Below, one piece after another: positions 9,068-18,600 of a stretch of 64,000 nt of DNA (the stretch's first letter is position 1; every line of letters begins with the position of its first letter). The stretch lies in contig WNKI01000002.1 in the NCBI GenBank assembly GCA_015350385.1, forward strand, positions 9,775,546 to 9,839,545, in the 5' to 3' direction. Position numbers and translations under genes: made by a program. The notes beneath the pieces are model-generated. The model worked only from the letters and a program-made list of their open reading frames with translations, made no database searches and was not told the origin of the DNA. The DNA comes from Aculops lycopersici. Its lineage: Eukaryota > Arthropoda > Arachnida > Trombidiformes > Eriophyidae.

Positions 9068-11394
9068 CCTCTCTAAAATATTTTAACGGCCGCAGTTATT
9101 GAGATCTTGGTGATTTGTTTAATTTGTTTCCAGAAACTTCTCTAACTTTCTCTTACCAAATCAACGTTATTTTATGCTGTGCGATACCTGGAGCAACCTG
9201 ATGAGCTACTGCCGATGCAACGGATCTTTCGTCTACACCAATAACTACAACAAGTAACATCAGTCCACAAAATCCCACTAGAATCAAAGAAAAAACTCAT
9301 GCTCGCTGTAACAAGCTAACGCTTGCTGGACTGGCGGGATTTGCCGTAAGAGAATCGATATCATCGCAACCATCACATTGCGAGGCACGAGGCATCACTG
9401 TCGCAATAGTAGTTGTAGCTTGAGCCTCGACATGCTAATAGTGTACTGTTTACTTTCGCTAATCAAGTTGCAGCGTTACGAAACTTAGGAGAGCGACCTA
9501 ACAACATATAAAATGACATTGAAACTGAGTCACTCTACCGCTCTACGGCCGGTAGAGTGACGAATTTATGCCTATGCATACATTCGCCGAGAGTGTAACG
9601 GGAAGCTCAAAATGTAGATGAGTCAATTGGTTTCTCGCTCATGGCCAACAAGTGCAGCGGTGTGGACCACTGGTTGTTGGTCTCGTTTGTGGCGGCAGCC
9701 GGTCGCATCAAATTTCTGTTTGATTGCGCAAAGGACAGGTATAAAAAGTCTGCGTTGGCAGATGAATCTGACTTTCACTTCTTCTCGTCGATTTCCTCAG
9801 TAGGCAACAGCTTGTTAATGTTATCCACTTTTGATAAGACGAGTCCAGTGGCTCGCTGGCGTTAACCTTGAGCCACAAAAACGACTCTCAGACTCAAGCT
9901 CCGACTGGAACATCAAGTTTACAGTTTGTTGCAATAGATTTTTGATCGTCGCAATAAATTCCCTCATACATGATGCGTAGTCTTTCTACAAAGTTAAGAT
10001 TCTTTGCAGCACATGCGATATAAATGAAATGAAATGGTAGACATTAGGGAGAAGGCCAATCATGCAACGGTTGTCTGATGCAACAGGTTCCTCAATGGCG
10101 AGACATGACGAGCGTTCGTGGTGATGACAACATACTACATAGCGATACATCAAAGTCGAAGGTTGACATTGCTGAAGGCCGACCTCCAACACAAGCCATG
10201 AAGTTAGGTAATGTTCTATTATGTTATTGTGCAATCAAGTCAGCTGGACTTGTGATATACAAGCTTGGCTATTTTTTTTTGATATAAAAGAACAATGATG
10301 ATGATATAGTTCCCTTGTCCATAGCATAGTACGAAACAATGACGCAAACTTACAATGATCGAGCGAGTAGATAGCAACAAGTTACTGGCAAATCACTCGC
10401 TAGATTGTCACTAATGCCAGTTGGTTACGATAAACTAAGGTGATCAACGATGACAAAATTAACTAAGCAATACTCTTGATATAACCTACCGCATTTGTCA
10501 ACATGTTACTAGTGATATAATGAGCGAATAACAATAACAAACTAATTGAATCCACTATCACGTTTGGAGTGAAATGAACTCTATTATCATCATCAACATT
10601 GATACTGTACATTCTAACAAATGAGAGATAGAGAGTAAATGTTGTTGATAATTCAAACTGACTACTGCTCATCAGCAAGACGAGCAGTCCAGTTAGCCAC
10701 TTGCACATGTTAGTCGGATGGACGAGATGTAAATAGATAATGTCCGATTTGAAGCAAGGAGAAAGTCAACCGAGTATCTTCTCTCGCTCTCTCTATCGCA
10801 GTTTGCTTGTCTATGATCTGATCTTTATATTTAGCTCGACTTCTGTTGTATTTTGTTGCTGTTGTTGTCTCTTCCTCAACAACCTAAAGCTTCTCTTTAA
10901 TTTGGTAATTTGATATAAAATATAGTATAATCAAAGCAAGAGAGAGAGAGCTAACGATAATCTACTACTGATCGCTATTGTTGTATCGTGCGGCTCAAAT
11001 CTTTCATCTGGATGCAAGATGAAAAATCAGGAAGTTAACGACAGTCACAGGCACGTCAACAACAGCAACAACGAGAATATACTAATCGAAAGCAGCTAGC
11101 AACAAGTGTCTGTGACGACTGATAATTTGTTTACAGATACCATCATAAACTTCTTGAGCCCGTAGAGATTCCGATTGCGACGCGGAGGTTTTGCGCAGGA
11201 AGCCTGAATAAGGGTAGGAAGTAAACGTCTGAAAGATCAGATTGATTAGAAATTTTTCTTCCACTATACATAGGCAAGCGGAAACGTATAGTTGCTCATT
11301 AAGCAAATCAAACTCACAAACTAGACAACTATCGCGACGGGAAAACAAGGACGCAAATCGGATCATTACTCGTTGAAAACTAACCAATAGCAAG
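9068..11394. other. Intergenic region
   Basis: Upstream of both the TULIP gene (-) and the sulfotransferase gene (+). Small open frames (9618-9865, 9986-10287, 10463-10708) have no domain signal. A 12-bp hairpin lies at 9529-9561 (arms 9529-9540 and 9550-9561, 9-nt loop). Short CT and GA runs occur near 10785 and 10940. Confidence 0.45.
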
Positions 11395-12444
11395 ATGGAA
11401 GTTATGCAACAGCAACAGCCGGCGAAAGTCTTCTTCGACAAGGAAGAGCAAGTGTTCAAGGTGGACGATATGAAAGCAAAGATAACGGGCAGATTTGGAA
11501 CCTCGTTTCTATATCAAGTTGGTCAGTTTAACTTTCACCCCAGAGCTTACGAGATTTTAAGCAAAGTGGATAGGCTCAAGTTTCGCGAGGATGATGTCAT
11601 CTTGACAATGTTTCCGAAATCTGGCTCCACATGGCTAAGCGAGTGTATCTATCTAATCGTCCATCAATATCAATATGAATCGGCCTCAAAGGAGTCGATT
11701 GAATATCGATTTCCCCAAATTGACTCGCCATCACACGATGTGTTTGACTTGATTCTAGAGCAATACCAAAACCAAAACCAGCGTCGCCTGATCAAATCCT
11801 CCGTACCACCCAACCTGTTGATTGAACGCCAGGTGCAGAATGCATTTCCAAATATCGCGTTGCATGAAAATGGCAACGCCGATGGGGGACCCAGGGTTAA
11901 GCCAAAAGTCATATCAATTTTGAGGAATCCTCGTGACGTTCTGGTGTCGTTCTATCATCATTGTAAAACAGTGAAACATTATGATGTTGACTTTACCTTC
12001 GACGAGTTTTTCTACACCTTTGTCGCGGCCAAAGTTCCATGTGGTCCCATTTGGTTGATGTATAATGAGATGTACAAGTATCATTGCAAAAACCCCAATA
12101 CTAGCTTGCTGATCTTCTACGAAGACATGAAATCAGATTTGAAAAAACAAATCAAGAGGATTTGCGAGTTCTTGGGAAAACCAGAGCCAGCTGACGAGGA
12201 CAAATGGGCGCAACTCATAGATCACTTGAGTGTTGATAGAATGAGACAGAATCGTACCATTAATCGTCACGATTGGGATCAGCTTGGTTTGAGGAATCCA
12301 AATGGCTATGAATTCGTCCGTAAGGGACAGGTAAATGATTGGAAGAATTTCTTCAGTGAAGAGCAATCAATTCTTTTTGATCAGGCAGTAACTGAAAAGT
12401 TGGCTCCAGAGCTCAAAGAGATTTACGGGCCGCAAAAGTATTAG
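11395..12444 (+). CDS. Cytosolic sulfotransferase (SULT1-like), catalytic His replaced
   Basis: 349 aa, one exon, start context AGCAAGATGG. It has the full SULT fold signature. The 5'-phosphosulfate loop is FPKSGSTW (residues 73-80), the 3'-phosphate site is RNPRDVLVSFYHH (about 177-189), and the C-terminal RKGQVNDWKNFF (about 309-320) corresponds to the PAPS-contacting RKGxxGDWK motif. The family transfers sulfuryl from PAPS to hydroxyl or amine acceptors in the cytosol. Oddly, the conserved K-[ST]-H-[LF]-P motif, whose His is the catalytic base, reads KSSVP here (Lys134-Ser135-Ser136-Val137-Pro138), so Ser occupies the His position. Either catalysis is altered or the protein is a PAPS-binding pseudoenzyme. 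AATAAATAAA follows at 12611, and the minus-strand neighbour ends only 206 bp away. Confidence 0.9.
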   Translation: MEVMQQQQPAKVFFDKEEQVFKVDDMKAKITGRFGTSFLYQVGQFNFHPRAYEILSKVDRLKFREDDVILTMFPKSGSTWLSECIYLIVHQYQYESASKESIEYRFPQIDSPSHDVFDLILEQYQNQNQRRLIKSSVPPNLLIERQVQNAFPNIALHENGNADGGPRVKPKVISILRNPRDVLVSFYHHCKTVKHYDVDFTFDEFFYTFVAAKVPCGPIWLMYNEMYKYHCKNPNTSLLIFYEDMKSDLKKQIKRICEFLGKPEPADEDKWAQLIDHLSVDRMRQNRTINRHDWDQLGLRNPNGYEFVRKGQVNDWKNFFSEEQSILFDQAVTEKLAPELKEIYGPQKY

Positions 12445-12610
12445 TTTAGTCATGTAGGTTAGATGCTTGTATAGTTTTGTAACAAAGCAATAGGTAATTA
12501 CAGTGCAATGAGAACCATATCTTGATGTGCTCGATACAATATTAGTCAAAATATACACTAAATGATTGACAACAACTAAATCGACTGATGTTAGTTTCGG
12601 TAGGGAAAGT

Positions 12611-12620
12611 AATAAATAAA
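12611..12620 (+). terminator. Poly(A) signal of the sulfotransferase gene
   Basis: Overlapping AATAAATAAA about 170 nt after the stop codon, just before the 3' end of the convergent minus-strand gene at 12651. Confidence 0.6.
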
Positions 12621-12650
12621 CAAGTGAAATACAAGCACTCTGAATCTTAG

Positions 12651-13202
12651 CTACCAATCCTTTGGTATCTTCCACTTTCTCCTCCAATATTGGGAGACTA
12701 ACTTAGTATTTGGCTGGGTTTCGGCCATTGATCCTCTAGTTATCGAGTCGTCGATCTTTGGTTGAGTTGGTCTCTTCATTATGATTCCATATGGCGCATT
12801 GCTGACATAATCTTCGTCTTGCAAATACTTGTTGACGCCCCATCTTCTTCCCTCGATGATTGCTTTAGCCTCCACGGATGGTATCGAGCTCCCTGATTCT
12901 ATTGGTTTATCCGTCGATAGATGTCTGGTGCAAGCACAATGTCTCGGGCACTTGGCAACCAAATCGAAGGGGACATGTTCTTTGTAGATTCGTTGGCCGG
13001 AGTTTGTTTCTAGCACTACGCCCCAAAGAGGATAGCTGACTGGCTTTAGATCTTCAGTGATGCCTGAGTATTTGTGTCCCAGCATATGGTGCCTATTATC
13101 GACCTCACGATCAAACATGTCAATTTGGTGAGCAGTTTTCTCCTCGAACTGCTTCATTCTACGTCTACCCTCGGCGATAGCAGCCTCTAGATCTGCATTC
13201 AT
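12651..13202 (-). CDS. Hypothetical 183-aa protein
   Basis: A 183-aa hydrophilic protein with a normal start context (GAGGAAAATG). No family recognised. It begins with a helical, charged segment (LEAAIAEGRRRMKQFEEKT). A middle region follows with SYPLWGVVLETNSGQRIYKE and clustered cysteines (CPRHCACTRHL). The C-terminal part is basic, ends RRKWKIPKDW and has several tryptophans. There is no signal peptide or transmembrane segment. The even composition and ordered-looking sequence support real coding. The sequence just upstream (TTGCCTTTAG before GATATTG) could be a splice acceptor adding eight in-frame residues, so a 5' exon is possible. Alternatively the start overlaps the stop of a short upstream frame (see 13199-13291). 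Confidence 0.6.
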   Translation of the reverse strand: MNADLEAAIAEGRRRMKQFEEKTAHQIDMFDREVDNRHHMLGHKYSGITEDLKPVSYPLWGVVLETNSGQRIYKEHVPFDLVAKCPRHCACTRHLSTDKPIESGSSIPSVEAKAIIEGRRWGVNKYLQDEDYVSNAPYGIIMKRPTQPKIDDSITRGSMAETQPNTKLVSQYWRRKWKIPKDW

Positions 13203-13291
13203 TTTCCTCGAAGTTCTTTCAATATCCTAAAGGCAATCAATTTGACTAGGTTAGTTGCAATAATGATGGAGATTAAAATAACCCAGCTCAT
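13199..13291 (-). CDS. Putative 30-aa transmembrane micropeptide ORF
   Basis: A 30-codon frame starts MSWVILISIIIATN and ends LKELRGK: one hydrophobic helix followed by a basic tail, as in many membrane micropeptides. Its stop codon overlaps the start codon of the downstream 183-aa frame (ATGA at 13199-13202), which would allow a bicistronic mRNA. The start context (TGTCATGA) is mediocre and a shorter upstream frame precedes it. The same bases could instead be the end of an intron with acceptor TTTAG. I know of no homologue; low to moderate confidence. Confidence 0.3.
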   Translation of the reverse strand: MSWVILISIIIATNLVKLIAFRILKELRGK

Positions 13292-13743
13292 GACAGTACC
13301 AACATGATTTCTTAGACAAGGATTAAAGTCCTTGACGTTTCAGTCACCTAGCTCCATAGAGAATCTCTACACTGGAAGTACAACGGTTCTGGAGATGTAA
13401 ATAAAGCTTTTTTCTCGCAGCTTGTTGCACTGACGTCATGAGATGCGCCCCCGGGAAGCCAGCTGTAGATCGTGCACAGTGTGCGTTGCGGCTCAAATTT
13501 GCTATTGCATAATTAAGACGCTTTCGGCACAGAAAGAGTTCAGGATAAGAGTGAACTAATTTCGCAATTTCGTTGTGATATGTCGAATTTCCACCCTTCA
13601 GGAAAGGCGCGCAACACGTTGTTTTCCATCGGTCACCCAAACCCGATCTCATCGTGTGCCATTTAAGCCGTCAGTTATTCGAGTAAAATTAAAATCCTCT
13701 CATCATTTACCTTGTTTTTATATCAAAACCTAAAAGTTTCAAA
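13292..13743. other. Intergenic region between divergent genes
   Basis: Upstream of the 183-aa gene (-) and the 406-aa gene (+), probably a shared promoter. A 102-codon minus-strand frame (13344-13652) has no recognisable domain and is not called. Confidence 0.4.
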
Positions 13744-14964
13744 ATGAGTGTAAAATCACCACAAACTGACAAATCATCATCTGGTTTCAAGACAGCGGGT
13801 CAACATTTCCCCAGGAGACCAAGGCCGGAGGTGTTTTCCGACTTCATGACCGATGACTCCGTCATTTACGAGACCTCTGTTATGTTAGATGATGGAGCTT
13901 TTAGGGCATTCCTTTCCCTTGGACGCGATTGTTTCATCATCAATGCCATGAGAGTTGGAGAGACGGACAAGATTCGCCGTTACTTATGGCCATATGCCAA
14001 GATCAAGCGAACCCTTAGAGTTGTTCACGACAAACCAACTCTGATTTTGATCATGGAGGCCCCACCGAGCCAACAGATTGCTCACAGCGATGAAGAGCTC
14101 ATTATATCCTTTGCGAGTATCGGGGAAAGAGATATGTTCGCCACCAGGTTTCGTTCCCTGTCGAAGCTTTACGGTAGTAACAACGAGCCAAAAAGCCGTA
14201 ATCTAGATTATGTCAACTATTACAGTCGTTTAGGCTCATTCAAGATATCGAGCACTCAGTCTTACTCGAAGCTTCCAGTGGAAACAGAGCTCGATCTACA
14301 ACAATCTGACATAAGGACAACGTTAACAACAGCAACTAGCGGTGACAACAAGGGGAATGAGTTCGACGACGATGAGCAGTCTTCGGTTAGTCACGTGGAA
14401 TCATCATCGATCCAGAGCGGTGCAAGCTCTGCCGCAGTCAAGGATCCCAAGGTACTCAAAATAGACGACTTATTGTCTGTGGAGTCTCTCACCAAGTTTC
14501 AACAGGAGGCGAATGCCGCTGTCATCGAAGACGCACCCGTCAAGGGGACAACTCCAAATGTCGTCAAGCACAAATTCCCACTAGCCACCACCACAACTCC
14601 ATTAAATGATCCAGACTCGCCAGCTGCCCGATTGTTGAGTCTGGATTTAGCTCGAAGAATAAAAAGCGTCGATCTAAACTCGGCAAGCGGTGAAAAGAAT
14701 GACGGCAAAACGCTAGTTCTCGGCTCGGAACTGATTGACATCCCCATCGATCTAGCCGCCATTGGCATAGACGCAGAGAAATATGGCAATCTTGGAATGT
14801 CGGCAAAGATGAGGCTTAACATCACCTTGGACCTAGAGAGTCTTGAACGCGTTAAGGAGATTCAGGATAAGAACGATAGATTTCAGGCAATGCGCGATCT
14901 TGTCTCTGTTGAAATGGATCCATGCAACTTGAGTTCGGCTCAAATCACCGTGAAACACCAATAG
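13744..14964 (+). CDS. Hypothetical 406-aa protein, possible PH-like N-terminus
   Basis: 406 aa, one exon, start context TTTCAAAATG. I recognise no family. Residues about 35-140 look folded: alternating hydrophobic strands (YETSVMLDDG, FRAFLSLGRDCFIINAMRV, KIKRTLRVVHDKPTLILIME, ELIISFASIGE) followed by a helix (RDMFATRFRSLSKLYG). This pattern would suit a PH-like barrel with its C-terminal helix, but that is inference. Residues 150-260 are polar and low-complexity. The C-terminal 130 residues are moderately ordered, with ELIDIPIDLAAIGIDAEKYG and a charged helix (LESLERVKEIQDKNDRFQAM). There is no signal peptide or membrane segment, so it is probably intracellular. Confidence 0.65.
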   Translation: MSVKSPQTDKSSSGFKTAGQHFPRRPRPEVFSDFMTDDSVIYETSVMLDDGAFRAFLSLGRDCFIINAMRVGETDKIRRYLWPYAKIKRTLRVVHDKPTLILIMEAPPSQQIAHSDEELIISFASIGERDMFATRFRSLSKLYGSNNEPKSRNLDYVNYYSRLGSFKISSTQSYSKLPVETELDLQQSDIRTTLTTATSGDNKGNEFDDDEQSSVSHVESSSIQSGASSAAVKDPKVLKIDDLLSVESLTKFQQEANAAVIEDAPVKGTTPNVVKHKFPLATTTTPLNDPDSPAARLLSLDLARRIKSVDLNSASGEKNDGKTLVLGSELIDIPIDLAAIGIDAEKYGNLGMSAKMRLNITLDLESLERVKEIQDKNDRFQAMRDLVSVEMDPCNLSSAQITVKHQ

Positions 14965-15659
14965 ATTTCTGGCCAGGAATCCTTGAGAGAATTATTTGAC
15001 TTTTGATTGATAACCAAGATCTCTGCATCACGAGCTAACCAACTTGACTGCCTCTACTCATTGTAACAAATCATCATCGGTTGGCGATTTCTAACAAAAG
15101 CGACGCAAAAGTTAAACATCAACACCATATACGACAAGCTTGCTGCTCTACACAAAAGACACACATGACCACTTGGTCTTATAATAATTCACGCTACTTA
15201 ATATCATCACAATAATACAAAGTGTCCAAAATCTAATCGCCCAAAATTCGTACCCCCGTACTTCCCCTATCATAGGAATAGTGTACTCGCATCGATACAC
15301 TACAATCAAAAAGCGAATGTTTGGCTAGTTAGATTTTGGACAGGCTGAACAAGACTAAAAGAATTCTTCTCCCTTTAAAAGACTAGACTCACTTAAATCG
15401 TCTTATCATATGAATTGAATTAGGTGTATTCCATGACATTTGTCAAGTGGCCACAAACAAAGAGATGAACATGAAACCTGTCTAGTGTATCGAGTTGTTA
15501 TTTAATAGACTAGCGGCTAACAATCAGCTGACTTCAAGTAAGATAAGGATCTCGTTGTGTTGTTAACTTCTCCAACAACTAATTATAATATTTTAATATT
15601 TCTATATCCATAAATCTATCTATCTATTTACAACTGTAGTTCCATATTTACTCGTTAAC
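14965..15659. other. Intergenic region between convergent genes
   Basis: 3' flank of the 406-aa gene (+) and of the SEA/EGF gene (-). It contains an imperfect long hairpin at 15223-15342. Otherwise AT-rich with no gene. Confidence 0.5.
15223..15342. repeat. Long imperfect inverted repeat
   Basis: Perfect 14-bp arms (15223-15236 and 15329-15342, TGTCCAAAATCTAA and its complement). A second, imperfect helix of about 12 bp lies just inside (about 15239-15250 with 15314-15325). The interior is about 60 nt. This could be a foldback element or a small-RNA precursor. Confidence 0.55.
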
Positions 15660-18600
15660 TCATATCGGCCGCTCGTGCTCATAGTCGATCGGGCCACCAT
15701 AAATAGTGGAGGAGTTTCTGGCCGATTGGCCGCCTGGCCTGGGGCCTTGCGACCTAGATCTCAATGTGTGCGGATTGCCACCACCTCCGCCTCGTCCCTG
15801 TTGCCTGCGACTCCTTCCGGTTACATGTTCAGTATCTATGCAAAGCTCTCGTTGAGGTGAGGCGTAGAGTTGTTGCTGATGTTGTTGTTGCTGCTGTTAT
15901 TTTTGTTGTTGTTTTATATGACGATTGATTAGCATATCGGGACTCTGATGGTTAATTAGTTACTCGATAAAAAATGAAATCAAGGTAGGTTTTCTTCAAT
16001 TGATTCCAACTCAAGGATATCAACTTACCAGGTAGTAACCAATTAGTGCTGCCTGTTTTCCGGCTGCACTTTCCTGCTGTTGCATTGTCCTGTGCCACCT
16101 GTTGTCTGCGTACAGATTGCCTGCGGCACATTGCTGTTGTTGCATTGTTCTGTAGTCTTGGTGAATTGCGGCCACGGCGGCCGCCGGGTGGAATTGGGAT
16201 AGTTGGGGATTACTCTTGCCGTGTAACAAGGCGCCAGCATGCAATAGACTATGCTGATGCTGTTGTTGTTGTTGTAGATGATGGTGACTATGGTTATGGT
16301 GATGATGGCCACTTAGAGTGTATGCAGTACCTGCAACCATGTGGCCGCCACGGTAACTCTGGCCCGAGGGCGACGTTTGCTCAGAAGACCCGGTGGAGGC
16401 TGGAGCCACCAGGAGTCCGCTCGCATCCTCGTATTGGCCATAACCTGAGGCTATGGGAGCGTAAGGGTTGCAGCCAATTGGCTGACTAGCAGCCGAGCTA
16501 CCGCTACTTGTTGATCCAATGATTGCCTGCTGGTCGGTCGCATACGACTGGCGACCACTTACGCCATTGCCGATGTGTGAGGCGCCAAAACGCTGAGCAT
16601 ACCCGTTACCTGGATGACCGCCGCCGCCGCCACCACCACCGCCTGTGACTCGATGGATGCCGCCAATGATACGCTGTGGCGACATAAGACTGTTATTGGA
16701 GGAGTTGACGTAGTTGTAGGTGAGACCACTTGTTGCAGACATGGCGTCCATTTTCTGTTGCTCGCGCTTCCATCTACGATTAAAAACAAACAAGCACCAA
16801 AAGGTAACTATTAAGATCATTACACCAACTAGCGAGCCTCCGATTGCCACCGCCATAACTTCGCTATCAATATCGCAACGAGATCCAATAAAGTTCGACC
16901 GACACTTGCACTGTTTCTGGCCATCGATTATGGAACACTCGCCGCGGTTGGAGCAATAAGCCGGCGAGCAACCCAAACAAACTCGCCCGTGCTTACTCTT
17001 GTCCACTTCACCTGAATGCTTGTCCTCGTAACCAGGCAAACATTTGCATTGAAAGCCGCCGAACTCATTTGAGCAAGTGGCTTGCTTTGAACAATCATTC
17101 AAATCTGGATTGGCACATTCGTTAATGTCAACCAAACGCGAGACACTCTCCTTGGTTCCATCGAGCATAATAGTTGACTCGCCCAATGGTCTAATAGGTG
17201 TTGATCTAACAGCCGGACCGCCAATAACAATCTTCTTCAATTCCCCATCAACAATCTGACTAATTCTATTGGATTTGGTCACGTTGTTTGCCTCCAAATT
17301 GACGCTTACATTTGCCCAAACTCTCCCGTCTGATTTGAAGAATTTGTTCACCTTAGCGCCCATGAATTGTTTTGCCAAAGAGGTTTGCTGAAAGGCACCA
17401 GCTACAGCTTGAATGGTTTCAAATTCCATATACTGATACTCCTCGGTATTTGGATTCTCCAACGTATGATTGAATGCCAACTTCCGGTCGTCGCTTAAGC
17501 GCTCGATTCTCAATGTGAGTTGCATCAAGCTAACGGGGGCACAGTAGCCGCGTAATTGGGACAGTCTCGCATAGCCTGGCTTACAATGGCACGAGCTGAT
17601 GCCATACTCGGTGACGCAACGCTCATTATGCGATTGGTCGCACGAGTTCTCGTCGCCAACAATGCAAGAGTCGATCCTAATGGGCGGCTCGGCCGGCTTT
17701 GGTTTGAATGTTGGCCGCCTAACTCGAGGCACCGTGGGCGCAACACCATTTGTTGTTTGGTTACTCACAATTCCCGAACTAGGAGGCGAGGGTTCGTTAA
17801 CAGGTGGCGAGGGCAAGTGGTGCGGCTTCGAGGGAGGCGATGAGTCTTGGGCTGACAGATCAAATGTAGCAGGATCTTGGCCACCCTGAGCGCTGATCGT
17901 GGGCTCGTGTGGTTCGCCTCCGTTCACCTGGAAAGAGCCAGAGATGTGACTGCCACTTGTGCCCGATGACGATTGACCAAACACTGGCGGCGGCTGACCC
18001 GCCACATAGTCTTGAATATCGCCCGTTGGCATTGTTTGGTTTCCACTGGTTGTAATGGTGAAACCTGACCCCACGCTCAGCGGACTCTGATCCCTTCCAT
18101 TGCCATTGAGCGGTTTGCTTGGTTTGAATGGACTATGATGATTGGATTTCAACAATGAACCTGGCGATGAGTTAGCGCCATTATTTGCGCCAGACAGGTA
18201 AGGTCGCACCTGGCTATCTATTGGAGCTGGCTTAATGAATGGCCTGCCCGAAGGTGGCTGCGAATCGTTGCTTGGTGGAGCCGTAGGTTTCGAGTCTCGC
18301 GTTTGGGGTTTGCCATACACGACTCCCATAGCAGATTGATCCTGCGACGCCTCAGCCTTGACCGGCTCGTCATTCAACAACGAGTTGTCCCTAATCCGAT
18401 TGGGTATTGGAGGTGGTGATGATGTTGATGAGCTTAGTTTTTCGGCTTGTTGACTTCCGGTCGTGGTGGTTGGGTATGAGGCAATAGCCGTTTGTTGAGG
18501 GCTCATTTGTCGAGTGGAGGATGAAATTTCTGGTTGCTGGACTCTCGTCGGCTGAAGGTAGTTTGTAAATGGAGTTCGAGATGACGAGCTAATCACCGAC

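Noticed and set aside
13344..13652. 102-codon minus-strand frame as an upstream exon of the 183-aa gene
   Set aside because: Its end resembles a donor (TAG GTGA) but splicing to the candidate acceptor gives the wrong phase and an early stop; no domain seen.
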